Positions 49,545 through 57,651 of a stretch of 64,000 nucleotides of DNA are shown here, piece after piece. The stretch is from a virus. Numbering within the stretch: position 1 is the first letter of the stretch; every line of letters begins with the position of its first letter. The translations under genes and the position numbers were made by a program. The notes below the pieces were generated by a model that did not search any database, was not told the DNA's origin, and was given only the letters and a program-made list of their open reading frames with translations. The DNA lies in IMG/VR virus record IMGVR_UViG_3300047471_000325, positions 1-64,000 of that record. One strand, written 5' to 3'.

Positions 49545-49782
49545 GGCCAGTGCCTTTACAAACGGGACACGTAAATGCGGGGCTTCCCTCGCACCAACCG
49601 CAACCAGAACACGCGACACAAATCGGCTGTTGCTCTGGTTCCGCTGTCGGTGCAGGCGGGGCGGCAGCCTGGAGGAGCGCAGCGACGATAGCGTCACGCA
49701 ACTTGGCGCAAAAATGCTCATGGCCTCGCACGATGGCCTCAGCAATTTTCAGCGCCTCCAGCGGTCGCACCGGCTCAGTCAT
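49534..49782 (-). CDS. Small zinc-ribbon early protein
   Basis: An 82-residue protein with a helical first half (EALKIAEAIVRGHEHFCAKL) and a C-terminal CVACSGCGWCEG...CPVCKGTGHV, matching the DnaJ-type zinc pattern. Many small phage proteins carry this ribbon; target unknown. It overlaps the following gene by 11 nt. Confidence 0.6.
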   Translation of the reverse strand: MTEPVRPLEALKIAEAIVRGHEHFCAKLRDAIVAALLQAAAPPAPTAEPEQQPICVACSGCGWCEGSPAFTCPVCKGTGHVH

Positions 49783-49784
49783 GA

Positions 49785-50075
49785 CTATTCTCCTTTCGTT
49801 ACGAGTCGTTTGACCTGCTCACCAAACGAGATGAACTGATCCGGGTCGCAGTGATGGAGGTGCCTCGGCAACCGCACATCGCCATAGATGTCCTCGCCAT
49901 CGAAGGGAAACTCACCGTCGTGCCAGACGTACGCCTCGAAGCACGAGTTGTAGGAATATTTCACCATGGCTCTCCCGACGTAGCCGCCCATCTGCGGATA
50001 CCAGATGGCGATCCATCCATCACCAAGGTCAGCGTTCATCGAGCACTGTTCTGGCGTTGGCTCTTTGTAATTCAT
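49785..50075 (-). CDS. Hypothetical early protein
   Basis: A 96-residue protein, MNYKEPTPEQCSMNADLGDG, aromatic-rich (WIAIWYPQMGGYVGRAMVKY) and acidic in the middle. Two nt separate it from the next gene. It has no recognised fold. Confidence 0.55.
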   Translation of the reverse strand: MNYKEPTPEQCSMNADLGDGWIAIWYPQMGGYVGRAMVKYSYNSCFEAYVWHDGEFPFDGEDIYGDVRLPRHLHHCDPDQFISFGEQVKRLVTKGE

Positions 50076-50080
50076 GACCG

Positions 50081-50305
50081 CTATATCTCCTCAAAGAAGT
50101 CGAACAGCCGCGAGCCATCTTTGCGAGCTATAGTCCCACGACGCTGAAACGTCCTGATAGACTCAGTGTTGCATGGTGCCCAATCCATAGTACTGAGTTT
50201 GGCTGGTCGGCGGTCATGCATCTGGTAATACTCAAGGTCGAATGACGGTTGTTGTATGTCTACACGCAGGAGGTCGCCGTTCTTCGCGATGAGCAGAAGC
50301 GTCAT
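50081..50305 (-). CDS. Small hypothetical early protein
   Basis: A 74-residue protein, MTLLLIAKNGDLLRVDIQQP. GGGGAGACCAGT precedes the ATG at 50305, which is better than an upstream in-frame start. The end FQRRGTIARKDGSRLFDFFEEI is basic, then acidic. Unassigned. Confidence 0.55.
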   Translation of the reverse strand: MTLLLIAKNGDLLRVDIQQPSFDLEYYQMHDRRPAKLSTMDWAPCNTESIRTFQRRGTIARKDGSRLFDFFEEI

Positions 50306-50316
50306 ACTGGTCTCCC

Positions 50317-51717
50317 CTAACAATTCACCGAGAACACATGCACGATCGGTCGGTGATCGCCTTCACTGTTGCGCGCGGTCATGAAGAGCAGCTTGCTCGT
50401 CGGTTCGAACCATGCGCCGCCGTGACAGTTCTGACAGGGCGCGATCTCAGGGAATGCGCCTCCACCTGGTAAGTCGAAGAGGCGTGCGGAATCCGTGGTT
50501 GGCGGCAGGAGAACCGAAGACTTCAGACCACCTGCCACGAGGGCGAAGTCAGCAGGGTCATAGATCCACATCGTTGATTGCATCGTTGTCGTGCCCGGTC
50601 CAGTGGCCTCATTGCCATAGCGCGTATCATTCTGACCATGTGCGCACAACTTCTTCACACCGTAGATCTGCGCAGGGCCATACCACTGGTGACACTTCTG
50701 ATCAGGTGGATAGACTCCTGTTCCGACCAGTGAGGCAACAGTTCTAGCAAGTTGGCCGATGAAGACCACACCTTGCTTCGTCGCGCCGTTGATCCAGACC
50801 GACGCATTGACGACGTCAACTGCGGTGAAGACCGAGACAGGACCGTATTGCACGCCGCAGAGCACGCCGTCGATATTGCATCCGCTTCCGTCCTGCACGG
50901 GGTTCAACTGCGGCTGACGTGGTGGATCGTTATCAGGTATGCCGTAGTTCGTCCATCCGCAGTCATCCACATCAGACGGACGAGACTGTTTGCTGCCGAG
51001 ATCAGAGTGAACTAGATTGGTGACAGGGATCGTCACGTGTCCGTCATTATAGCCGTCTGCAGGCACGCTGTTAGCAGGCACATCGCAAGACGACGTCTCG
51101 ACGCCCCACGGCGATCCCGCATTGCCAGATCCAATCGGTGCCCCGGTGATGATGCGCCCGTGCAGTGTCGATTGATAGGCCGCTGGCACGGGTGCCATAT
51201 AACCGGCAGTGAAACCTGAGAACGAAGATGTCCGCCACGGGCCAAAGGCTGTCACAAGTCCAGGAGCGAGAATTGAACTCCCGAAGCTCGGATTCCAATC
51301 GCCGCCGACGTTGTACTGATCCTGATAGGACCAGATCAACTGCTGCGTCACCTCATCCCAGAGCAGACCGCGCGTCGGCTTAGAGTTCGCCGACCCGACT
51401 TTCTTGCCCATCGTCACGTCCCACCAGTTCGTGACGAAGGTGGCGACGTTTCCTACACCGTTGTATCTAATCTCGTAGACCGGATCAGGCCAGCCTGTCT
51501 CGGCTTGTGAACCGCAGACGAGCAAGTAGATCTGGCCGCCGACAACACGCCCAGTGAGTGCGCCAGCGGAATAGGCGAAGCGAATGCCATTCGCCTGATC
51601 TTCAGGCGGCATCGTTATAAATCCGAGGTAGAGAAAGTCGTTCGGCTGCAGTAGAGACCCTATGGGAGAAGGTGGCACATACGGTGTTGGTACGCCGTGT
51701 CGTCGCTGAAGGTACAT
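50317..51717 (-). CDS. Large beta-rich, virion-like protein in the early operon
   Basis: A 466-residue protein, MYLQRRHGVPTPYVPPSPIG, with GAGGAGTCTTC before the ATG. It is strand-rich, low in Lys, and rich in Gly, Pro, Thr and Trp with several Cys (VLLVCGS-like, CNIDGVLC, CQNCHGGAW). This looks like a propeller or lectin-like surface protein rather than a replication protein. It is preceded by a class 2 structured leader. Its position among early genes on the opposite strand suggests a late-acquired adhesion or host-interaction gene. Family not recognised. Confidence 0.6.
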   Translation of the reverse strand: MYLQRRHGVPTPYVPPSPIGSLLQPNDFLYLGFITMPPEDQANGIRFAYSAGALTGRVVGGQIYLLVCGSQAETGWPDPVYEIRYNGVGNVATFVTNWWDVTMGKKVGSANSKPTRGLLWDEVTQQLIWSYQDQYNVGGDWNPSFGSSILAPGLVTAFGPWRTSSFSGFTAGYMAPVPAAYQSTLHGRIITGAPIGSGNAGSPWGVETSSCDVPANSVPADGYNDGHVTIPVTNLVHSDLGSKQSRPSDVDDCGWTNYGIPDNDPPRQPQLNPVQDGSGCNIDGVLCGVQYGPVSVFTAVDVVNASVWINGATKQGVVFIGQLARTVASLVGTGVYPPDQKCHQWYGPAQIYGVKKLCAHGQNDTRYGNEATGPGTTTMQSTMWIYDPADFALVAGGLKSSVLLPPTTDSARLFDLPGGGAFPEIAPCQNCHGGAWFEPTSKLLFMTARNSEGDHRPIVHVFSVNC

Positions 51718-51741
51718 GAAGACTCCTCTAATTGAGAGATA

Positions 51742-51824
51742 TTCCGCCGTCCCCACCGACAGACCGCCGCAGCAGTCTCGATGCGTGATTGACGCGATAC
51801 CCTCGTTCGCGCGGGACGGCGGAA
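51742..51824 (-). promoter_or_regulatory. Structured 5' leader, class 2 (copy B)
   Basis: TTCCGCCGTCCC and GGGACGGCGGAA (51742-51753 / 51813-51824) form a perfect 12-bp stem. Inside are a hairpin with AGAC/GTCT (51761-51777) and one with GCGT/ACGC (51783-51795). The stem closes 24 nt before the ATG at 51717. There is no T-tract, so this is not an ordinary terminator. Confidence 0.55.
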
Positions 51825-51834
51825 ACTTTACCGG

Positions 51835-52050
51835 CTACACCGGTACTACTTGATCCGCACGCAATACGGCGCACGCTGGTCCGAGTGACGACGATCCCTT
51901 ACCGATCCTTACGAGATAGACAGGGACTTGCTCATCGTCACCAGTTAGTTGCTTATCGTCCTGCGGCCATGTAAGAGAACCATAGCCGATTATCGAGCCA
52001 ACGATGTTGATTGTTCTCTTACTTTTGACTCGTTGTCCTATCCTGAACAT
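51835..52050 (-). CDS. Small hypothetical early protein
   Basis: A 71-residue protein, MFRIGQRVKSKRTINIVGSI, SH3-like in its strand pattern (GQRVKSKR, IIGYGSLTW, VPVYLVRIG). AGAGGATTTT precedes the ATG. It follows a class 2 leader. A small regulatory or DNA-binding barrel is possible; unproven. Confidence 0.55.
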   Translation of the reverse strand: MFRIGQRVKSKRTINIVGSIIGYGSLTWPQDDKQLTGDDEQVPVYLVRIGKGSSSLGPACAVLRADQVVPV

Positions 52051-52070
52051 AAAATCCTCTGATCTGAATT

Positions 52071-52164
52071 GGGGCAGCCGCAGTGCTCCCACACGTGATC
52101 AACGGGATTGTTGATCACCCCGACAAGGTGCCCAATAACACCACCATCAGGAACGGCTGGCCCC
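52071..52164 (-). promoter_or_regulatory. Structured 5' leader, class 2 (copy C)
   Basis: GGGGCAGCC (52071-52079) pairs with GGCTGGCCCC (52155-52164, one bulged G). Inside, GTGATCAAC/GTTGATCAC (52095-52103 / 52110-52118) is a perfect 9-bp hairpin and GGTG/CACC (52127-52142) a weaker one. The closing stem ends 20 nt before the ATG at 52050. The overall plan equals the leaders at 3239 and 51742. Confidence 0.5.
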
Positions 52165-52170
52165 AAACCT

Positions 52171-52947
52171 TTACATCTCGCTCGCTGTCGCTGCGTGCTG
52201 GCCTTCGAACTGCGCCGGGTCGAAGCTGTCCGGGTCAGCGTCGTGATGGACCATCTCGGGCGCGATGTCCTTCACAGCCTCGAACATCTCCTCGCCGAGC
52301 GCGTAGTCGGCCTCACTGACCCACCCTGCTTGTTCGACTTTGTAGATCTGATGCGGCTTTGGCGTCAGCTTCACGCCAGTGGTAATCTTTAGCCGTACGG
52401 CGAAGCAGTCGCGGTTGGCCATCGTCGCCAAGCCCCAGAGCGTCTTCGCGGCGTTGATGCCAGATGACTTGAAGCTCAGTGCGATGATCTCGCGCGCTGG
52501 CAGGATGACGGCCAAGAAGTCACGAAAGAGCGTCGCCTTCGGGCGGTCGGTCTTCTTGTCGCCGCTCGTACCCCACCGCAGACGTTCGTCGCCGATTGGC
52601 ACATTCGGGTCGACGACTCCACCGCCATCGTCGATGCTGCGAAACTCCATTGCGCGAAGCGGCATCTTGCGCACGACCTGCACATAGACTTCTTTGCCGT
52701 AGCTGACGCCGGTGATCGAGTTGAAAAGGTCGCCAGCCTTCAGCCCAGCGATGCGCGCCGGGTCGCCGTCGGTTACCTGCGGGCTGAGCGCCTGTGCAAG
52801 CGCCAACCTAGGGATCATGAGGTCGCTTTGGACGGTGTCCTCGAAGCCTCTACGGCTGCCCTTCTTGATGTAGTTGGGTGCGGGCGCGAGAGTGCCAGCT
52901 TGCGTCGTGGCGATGTCAGTCGTTGCGTTCTTCGTTTCAGTGCTCAT
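52171..52947 (-). CDS. Recombination/replication-associated protein, possibly ssDNA-binding
   Basis: A 258-residue protein. MIPRLALAQALSPQVTDGDP, LKAGDLFNSITGVSYGKEVYVQVV and ALSFKSSGINAAKTLWGLAT are shared with a phage group encoded next to recombination and replication genes and suspected to have an OB-fold ssDNA-binding role. The C-terminus is acidic (EMVHHDADPDSFDPAQFEG), as in many SSB-like proteins. Its gene is followed by the structured leader at 52071-52164. Confidence 0.6.
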   Translation of the reverse strand: MSTETKNATTDIATTQAGTLAPAPNYIKKGSRRGFEDTVQSDLMIPRLALAQALSPQVTDGDPARIAGLKAGDLFNSITGVSYGKEVYVQVVRKMPLRAMEFRSIDDGGGVVDPNVPIGDERLRWGTSGDKKTDRPKATLFRDFLAVILPAREIIALSFKSSGINAAKTLWGLATMANRDCFAVRLKITTGVKLTPKPHQIYKVEQAGWVSEADYALGEEMFEAVKDIAPEMVHHDADPDSFDPAQFEGQHAATASEM

Positions 52948-52991
52948 TTGATTCTGACTCCTGATGTCTGATTTAATGCTGTGTATTACTG

Positions 52992-53174
52992 TTACTCAAC
53001 CGCCGTCTCGATCTTCACCTCCAGTCCAGTGATGCGCGATAGGTGCCGCTCGGTCTCCCAGATGCGCTCCGTCAGGTCGCCGACGGTGAGTTTATCATAC
53101 AAGACCTCAACGCCGTGTATGGTGTGCTCGCTCATGCCAAGCGTGAACTTGACTTGGACCTTGATACTACTCAT
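52992..53174 (-). CDS. Small hypothetical early protein
   Basis: A 60-residue protein, MSSIKVQVKFTLGMSEHTIH, beta-helix-like, with GGGGGTAGCT before the ATG. It lies between the two recombination-associated genes with 2 nt upstream spacing. Unassigned. Confidence 0.55.
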   Translation of the reverse strand: MSSIKVQVKFTLGMSEHTIHGVEVLYDKLTVGDLTERIWETERHLSRITGLEVKIETAVE

Positions 53175-53176
53175 AG

Positions 53177-53794
53177 CTACCCCCGATTCAACCGGACCAT
53201 AACTTTTGCCGTCACCTCGACGCCGTCCGGCGGAGCCTCGCCAGCCAGAGTGCGTTCTTTCGCGATGGCATTCGTCGTCATCCAGAGCAGCTGCATCTGC
53301 GGCTCGTAGCCGTTATCGATGCACCAATTCCTGAATGCCTCGCGGTCAACGATCTTGCTATAAGGCTCCATGTAGGTACTGACCGAGGCGCCCGACTCCA
53401 GACGCAGGCTGGCGACGCCTTCCTCTTCCATCTTCTCGACCATCAGCCGCTCGTAGGCGTCTTGAAGCAGCTGGGCGGCGGACTTCAGGTCGCCGAGCGT
53501 GTCGACGACCGTCCTGGTCGCGGCGTAGGCAGAGGCGAAGGCGGCGGCGCTGCGCTTGTCACCGACCTGCTGCTTGCCCAGCGCAAGGATGGACGCGACC
53601 TGCGTTTTGACGTCAGCGAGGCGCGAAAGCATCTGCACGTCGATGTTCCAGTTATTGTCAAGCATGCAGCTGGCAGGAGTCGCGAGAATCTCGTCACGCA
53701 CCTTGTTCAGCAGCTCGACTCTGCCTGGATCGTCACCGAGGTACTTCGGCAGATCCTTGACGACCGATGCGTACTTCGTCTGTCTTGTCGCCAT
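53177..53794 (-). CDS. Gp157-like helical protein
   Basis: A 205-residue helical protein, MATRQTKYASVVKDLPKYLG. The C-terminal part (VSTYMEPYSKIVDREAFRNW, CIDNGYEPQMQLLWMTTNAI, AKERTLAGEAPPDGVEV) is conserved in phage proteins adjacent to recombination genes and related to the Gp157/host-nuclease-inhibitor region. CGAGGAGGATTTG precedes the ATG at 53794, which overlaps the upstream stop by 1 nt. Confidence 0.65.
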   Translation of the reverse strand: MATRQTKYASVVKDLPKYLGDDPGRVELLNKVRDEILATPASCMLDNNWNIDVQMLSRLADVKTQVASILALGKQQVGDKRSAAAFASAYAATRTVVDTLGDLKSAAQLLQDAYERLMVEKMEEEGVASLRLESGASVSTYMEPYSKIVDREAFRNWCIDNGYEPQMQLLWMTTNAIAKERTLAGEAPPDGVEVTAKVMVRLNRG

Positions 53795-54186
53795 CAAATC
53801 CTCCTCGGATCGAGCAGCACGCTCTCTTCGCACACCCAGTCAACGATTTCAACCTCGCGCTCCGGCTGCGCGGGTACGATCTTGTGTCCGACGACGATCT
53901 TGCGGCAGACCTGCTCGCGACTGACGTTGATGTCGAGCTTCACGTCTTCGCTGAACGTGCGGCGCAGCGCGAACCACGAGTCGTAGTATTCTTTCGACCA
54001 CCCGCCAAGGCGCGCGAGCGCGGTCAGTTCGCTGCGCTCGACGAAGATGTTGCCGTCGATGCTGCAAGTCTTGATCTGCGGATGCTGCTCGAAGAAGTCG
54101 GCCATCTTTCGCAGGCCGTCGATGAAGTCGGCGCGGCGCTTGGCGGCGGCGTAGTCGTAGGTCGGGTCAGGGGTTTCACTTGTCAT
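53794..54186 (-). CDS. Hypothetical early protein
   Basis: A 130-residue protein, MTSETPDPTYDYAAAKRRAD. A helical start is followed by IKTCSIDGNIFVERSELTAL, and by RTFSEDVKLDINVSREQVCR near the end. It resembles small unassigned phage proteins with a mixed fold. It is ATG-coupled to the Gp157-like gene. Confidence 0.55.
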   Translation of the reverse strand: MTSETPDPTYDYAAAKRRADFIDGLRKMADFFEQHPQIKTCSIDGNIFVERSELTALARLGGWSKEYYDSWFALRRTFSEDVKLDINVSREQVCRKIVVGHKIVPAQPEREVEIVDWVCEESVLLDPRRI

Positions 54187-54187
54187 T

Positions 54188-54451
54188 CTACTGCTCCTTC
54201 TGATAATAACCCTTACCGTTGCACTCCGGGCACGGCAGCATGCGCGTGATGTCGTCGGTGACGTGCTGCTCTGTTTCGCGGCTGCCCATGCAATCCGGGC
54301 AGACCTCGATCTCGCCGCCGAGTTTCCTGAATGCGAGGTCACCGGTCGCTTCTTGATGCATCTTTGTTGCTGTAGCAATCACCGACCGCGCAAACGCCTG
54401 ATCTCGTCGGTCGCGGTTGGTGCGCGAGCCTGAACGTAGGTGGCGGTTCAT
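54188..54451 (-). CDS. Small zinc-ribbon early protein
   Basis: An 87-residue protein. CPDCMGSRETEQHV and MLPCPECNGKGYYQKEQ form the two halves of a DnaJ-like zinc domain. GCAGGAGAAAGGTC precedes the ATG at 54451. It is the third such protein in this operon. Confidence 0.6.
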   Translation of the reverse strand: MNRHLRSGSRTNRDRRDQAFARSVIATATKMHQEATGDLAFRKLGGEIEVCPDCMGSRETEQHVTDDITRMLPCPECNGKGYYQKEQ

Positions 54452-54690
54452 GACCTTTCTCCTGCGACCTTGAACGCATACTCCTGAAGCCCCCGCCGCC
54501 TGACCTCGGCGCTGAGCGCGGTGCTGACTGCCGCCGGTTCCTGCTCCCGCAGCGCCTTGAGCAGCGCGTTGACGAGGTGCGCGTCGTTCATCAGCGCGAT
54601 CGCCACGCACTTGCCGTGGCTCGTCTGCCAGAGGCCGGCTTCGGCGGCTTTGATTCTTGTTGAGGCTGAGAGGCGGAGGAGGTGGGTCAT
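54448..54690 (-). CDS. Small helical early protein
   Basis: An 80-residue protein, MTHLLRLSASTRIKAAEAGL, helical throughout, with AAGGTGGCGAA before the ATG. It overlaps both neighbours by 4 nt. Unassigned. Confidence 0.55.
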   Translation of the reverse strand: MTHLLRLSASTRIKAAEAGLWQTSHGKCVAIALMNDAHLVNALLKALREQEPAAVSTALSAEVRRRGLQEYAFKVAGERS

Positions 54691-54908
54691 TTCGCCACCT
54701 TGAAGAGCGACTTCAGCCAGCCGAGATCGCCGACCATGTCGCCGCCGGCAGCCTTCCAAAGGCAGTCATCATCAAGTCGGATGCTTACAGTGATTTTTCC
54801 GTAGACGCCCGGATGTGCGATGGAGGGGACTGCCAACTCCCGATATACGATCTCACCGGTAGCGCCGTCTCGCTTGCGGATAACCTTAGTGCCGATGGCT
54901 GAATTCAT
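54687..54908 (-). CDS. Small beta-rich early protein
   Basis: A 73-residue protein, MNSAIGTKVIRKRDGATGEI, with a likely SH3-like barrel start and a helical end (GDLGWLKSLFKVAK). It begins the lower part of the right operon with its own promoter (54970-54998), a class 1 hairpin and TAGGAGACAGAC before the ATG. Confidence 0.6.
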   Translation of the reverse strand: MNSAIGTKVIRKRDGATGEIVYRELAVPSIAHPGVYGKITVSIRLDDDCLWKAAGGDMVGDLGWLKSLFKVAK

Positions 54909-54929
54909 GTCTGTCTCCTAGTGACGGGC

Positions 54930-54944
54930 CTCGGTGTTTCCGAG
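54930..54944 (-). promoter_or_regulatory. Leader hairpin, class 1 (copy C)
   Basis: The minus-strand RNA reads CTCGG-AAACA-CCGAG, with a GGC/GCC outer stem and an unpaired G on the 5' side. It ends 21 nt before the ATG at 54908. Stem bases differ from copies A and B at matching positions on both strands. Confidence 0.6.
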
Positions 54945-54969
54945 CGCCGGTTGACTGCTTACAAAAGAG

Positions 54970-54998
54970 ATACTACTACGAGTTGGGGCCGGTGTAAA
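54970..54998 (-). promoter_or_regulatory. Promoter of the 54908 operon
   Basis: Minus-strand TTTACA (54993-54998), 17-bp spacer, TAGTAT (54970-54975), within the string CGTAGTAGTATCTCT that also occurs in the promoter at 3119. The surrounding gap 54909-55040 is AT-rich and holds no gene. Confidence 0.7.
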
Positions 54999-55040
54999 CA
55001 ACTATTTTTAACTATTTGAAAACCGCTAAAACATTAAGGA

Positions 55041-56603
55041 TTATTCGTCTTTCAGCGCCTTGACCCAGCCTGCCGCTGTCCGCTGTGCGATATCCTCGCC
55101 GTTACGCCGCGTCAGCAGGATGTCGCGGTCAATGGTGTGCTGCCCCTTCGGACCGACGGCGATGATGTCGTAGTACGCGATGGGAAACTTTTGTCCTGGA
55201 CCATAGACACGATCGAGCGTCTGCGCCGAGCGTCCAGGTGAGTAGCCGCTGCTCATCGTCACGCACGTATGTGCCGCGCACATGTCGAGGCCGAAGCTGC
55301 CCGTGCCCTCGATGCCGGCGACGAAGACTGGACCAGTCGGCGATGTCTCGGGCTTCAGTAGTGCAAGAGCGCGGAGTCGTTCGGCCTTCTTCTGGCCGCC
55401 CATGATCGTCGCTGTCTCGAACTGCGGGAACTTTACTTTGACTTCTGCCTCGGCGCGCAGCACCTCTGCTCTGAAGCGTCCCCACGCGACGAGGTGGAGG
55501 TTCTCGTCCTCAGCGAGCCGCTGCTCGATGAACCAGAGGAGGACGTCGAGCTTCTCGTGGCCGATCTCGCGAATAGGATCAACGGACCTGTTCGTCGGTG
55601 GCCAGTCTGGGTATTGAACATCGATGCCAGAATCTTCGACCCCACCGATGAACCCACCCGTGATCTGCGACAGCCGCAGCGCCTTGATCGCCGCCGTCGC
55701 TGAGGTTGCGACGTCGTTTGACGACAGCCACACGACCATCTCCTCGCGCATGTCCTTGTAGGCCTTCCACGTCTCCGGCGTCAGCGTCGTCGTCAGCGTC
55801 ACCGGATCGAGCTTTGGCGGGAGATCGAGACAATCTTTTTGAAGACGCCTGACCGTGACTGGCGCGAAGCGTCGCTGCAGGTCGTCGAGGTTCGTCCACC
55901 CATTGACCTTCATGATCGGCCTGCCCCACGCGTTGACCATCGGACTGCCGCCGTTGCGCAGCACAGGACCTTGTATCGCGTATCTGGCCTTGAAGTGCGT
56001 CACGTACTTCGTGCCGATGATGCTCTCGTGAAGTATGTTCCCCTGTGAAAAAAGGTCGAGCGGCGAGTGAAACAGCGGCGTGCCATTGAGCAGCACGACG
56101 CGCCCGCATGCCCGGCGCAGCTGCAGGCAGGCCTTCGTCTGCTCGGCGGCGTGGTTCTTGACGAAGCTCGACTCGTCGAGGACGAGGAGCGTCTTCTGGT
56201 TGCAGAAGGGCAACAACTGTATTAACCGGTTCTTGCTGCGCAGGAACTCGAAGTTCGTTACCGCCCACTGCAATCGACGTACGCCTGGAGCATCATTCAG
56301 CCATTGGCGACATCGAGCGTGGAATTCAGATACTTTAATGGGCAGGTCTAGCCAGGCGTGCTTGGCGATCTCGCCGATCTGTTCATCGTACCACACGTCG
56401 CGCACGGGCGCCGGGGAGACGACGATCACCTTATCGATGACGCCGGCCTCGAAGAGGAACTGCGCGGCATCGACGATGATCTTGCTTTTTCCGGTCCGCA
56501 TCTCCGACGCGACGAAGAAGTACGGATGGTCGATCACCGCCTGCACATCCTCACGTTGATGCTGGAACGGTGCAAGACGACACCGACTGAAGTCGAGCGT
56601 CAC
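55041..56603 (-). CDS. SNF2/DEAD-like helicase
   Basis: A 520-residue protein with GTG start at 56603 (GAGGAAGGC upstream, GTGA overlap with the exonuclease stop). Motif I is SEMRTGKS (about 33-40), motif II LLVLDESSF (about 140-148), motif III LLNGTPLF, and the C-terminal half has FVAGIEGTGSFGLDMC and SAQTLDRVYGPGQ (motifs V-VI). These are features of SF2 SNF2-type ATPases common in phage replication modules. It likely remodels or unwinds DNA. Confidence 0.8.
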   Translation of the reverse strand: MTLDFSRCRLAPFQHQREDVQAVIDHPYFFVASEMRTGKSKIIVDAAQFLFEAGVIDKVIVVSPAPVRDVWYDEQIGEIAKHAWLDLPIKVSEFHARCRQWLNDAPGVRRLQWAVTNFEFLRSKNRLIQLLPFCNQKTLLVLDESSFVKNHAAEQTKACLQLRRACGRVVLLNGTPLFHSPLDLFSQGNILHESIIGTKYVTHFKARYAIQGPVLRNGGSPMVNAWGRPIMKVNGWTNLDDLQRRFAPVTVRRLQKDCLDLPPKLDPVTLTTTLTPETWKAYKDMREEMVVWLSSNDVATSATAAIKALRLSQITGGFIGGVEDSGIDVQYPDWPPTNRSVDPIREIGHEKLDVLLWFIEQRLAEDENLHLVAWGRFRAEVLRAEAEVKVKFPQFETATIMGGQKKAERLRALALLKPETSPTGPVFVAGIEGTGSFGLDMCAAHTCVTMSSGYSPGRSAQTLDRVYGPGQKFPIAYYDIIAVGPKGQHTIDRDILLTRRNGEDIAQRTAAGWVKALKDE

Positions 56604-57475
56604 GCCTTCCTCACTGGATACACCCCAAGCTTCGCCTGCGCCGCGATCCGCTTCGTCTCGACTGGAAAGTCCTTGCTCAGGATCCAATCCCAGTATCCGA
56701 CGTCGGCCGCCGTCATAGGCTTGCCGCCGTACTTCCCCCAGCGCGTGAAGCAAGGGACGTCCTTGACGTAGCAGAACTTTCCCTCGAGGTCGATCATCGT
56801 CGGCCACTGGAGTGCGTGCAGTGCGTCGAGGTCGTGGGGCAGTAAGTCACCATCGTCGTTGAGGCTTGCGTTAAGTTGCAGTTCGATGACTTCCGCAACA
56901 GCTTCGACGTCCGCCATCGCACCGTGCGCACCTGGGAATGCTTGATCAGTATACTTCTTGTAGAGGTGCGTCAGGCTGCGCGGCACGAGCAGCGCCTCGA
57001 GCCGGTCGGCATCGATGATTCGCGCATCACCAATCGACCACTCGACGCCGGCACGAGCGAACTCGGCCGAGAGGATGCGGAGGTCAAAGCGGATGTTTTT
57101 GCCGGCATAGTCGACGTTGGTGAAGCCGACGGCGAGATTTGGCGCGAGGTGCTTGAAGGTGGGCCAACCACGCGGATCGATGCAAGGCCAATTGACGCAT
57201 TCATCTGACTTATCGATTGGATGACCTGCTAGTTCAGCATTGCATGTCCGACACAGCCAGAAGTCCTCATCCTTGTAGCCGTGCACCTCGGTTGCTTCCG
57301 CCGGGATCGGCACGCCCGGATTGACCAATGTCCGATACTTCTTTACGTCGCGCCCATCGTGATAGTAGACCTGGAACGCCAGCTCCACGATGCGGTCATT
57401 CGTCGTGTCAAGGCCTGTCGTCTCGGTGTCGAGGACGATGAGCGGACGGGGGAGGGTGAGGAGGTCGGTGATCAT
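56600..57475 (-). CDS. DnaQ-like 3'-5' exonuclease (DEDDh)
   Basis: A 291-residue protein starting MITDLLTLPRPLIVLDTETT. Exo I LDTETTGL gives Asp16 and Glu18, exo II AGKNIRFDLRIL gives the third Asp, and exo III HGAMADVEAV supplies His and Asp. It has an inserted Cys/His set (CRTCNAELAGHPIDKSDEC). The ATG at 57475 is chosen from its 4-nt overlap with the upstream stop. As the nearby polymerase has a degenerate exonuclease domain, this protein may provide proofreading. Confidence 0.8.
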   Translation of the reverse strand: MITDLLTLPRPLIVLDTETTGLDTTNDRIVELAFQVYYHDGRDVKKYRTLVNPGVPIPAEATEVHGYKDEDFWLCRTCNAELAGHPIDKSDECVNWPCIDPRGWPTFKHLAPNLAVGFTNVDYAGKNIRFDLRILSAEFARAGVEWSIGDARIIDADRLEALLVPRSLTHLYKKYTDQAFPGAHGAMADVEAVAEVIELQLNASLNDDGDLLPHDLDALHALQWPTMIDLEGKFCYVKDVPCFTRWGKYGGKPMTAADVGYWDWILSKDFPVETKRIAAQAKLGVYPVRKA

Positions 57476-57651
57476 GATTCGCACACCTCATCGAAATCGA
57501 TCGCTGTGGTGCATTCGTGGCCATCGACCCAGACAGTACCTTCATCCGCGCTGAAAGCAAACTCAAGGATAGAACCATCTTCAAAGGTTAGCTTCAATCC
57601 GATGTCACCTTGATCCGTCGGTTCGAGTTTGATGAGCTTTTTACCGATCAC
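57472..57651 (-). CDS. Small acidic early protein
   Basis: A 59-residue protein beginning at GTG 57651 (VIGKKLIKLEPTDQGDIGLK). The frame is bounded by GTGA and ATGA overlaps on both sides, which decides it is real. The sequence is acidic and beta-like (FSADEGTVWVDGHECTTAI). Unassigned. Confidence 0.55.
   Translation of the reverse strand: MIGKKLIKLEPTDQGDIGLKLTFEDGSILEFAFSADEGTVWVDGHECTTAIDFDEVCES

Noticed and set aside
51742-51824. Inverted repeat read as a rho-independent terminator
   Set aside because: The loop region is 59 nt long and no T-run follows on either strand; leader placement before a ribosome site fits better.
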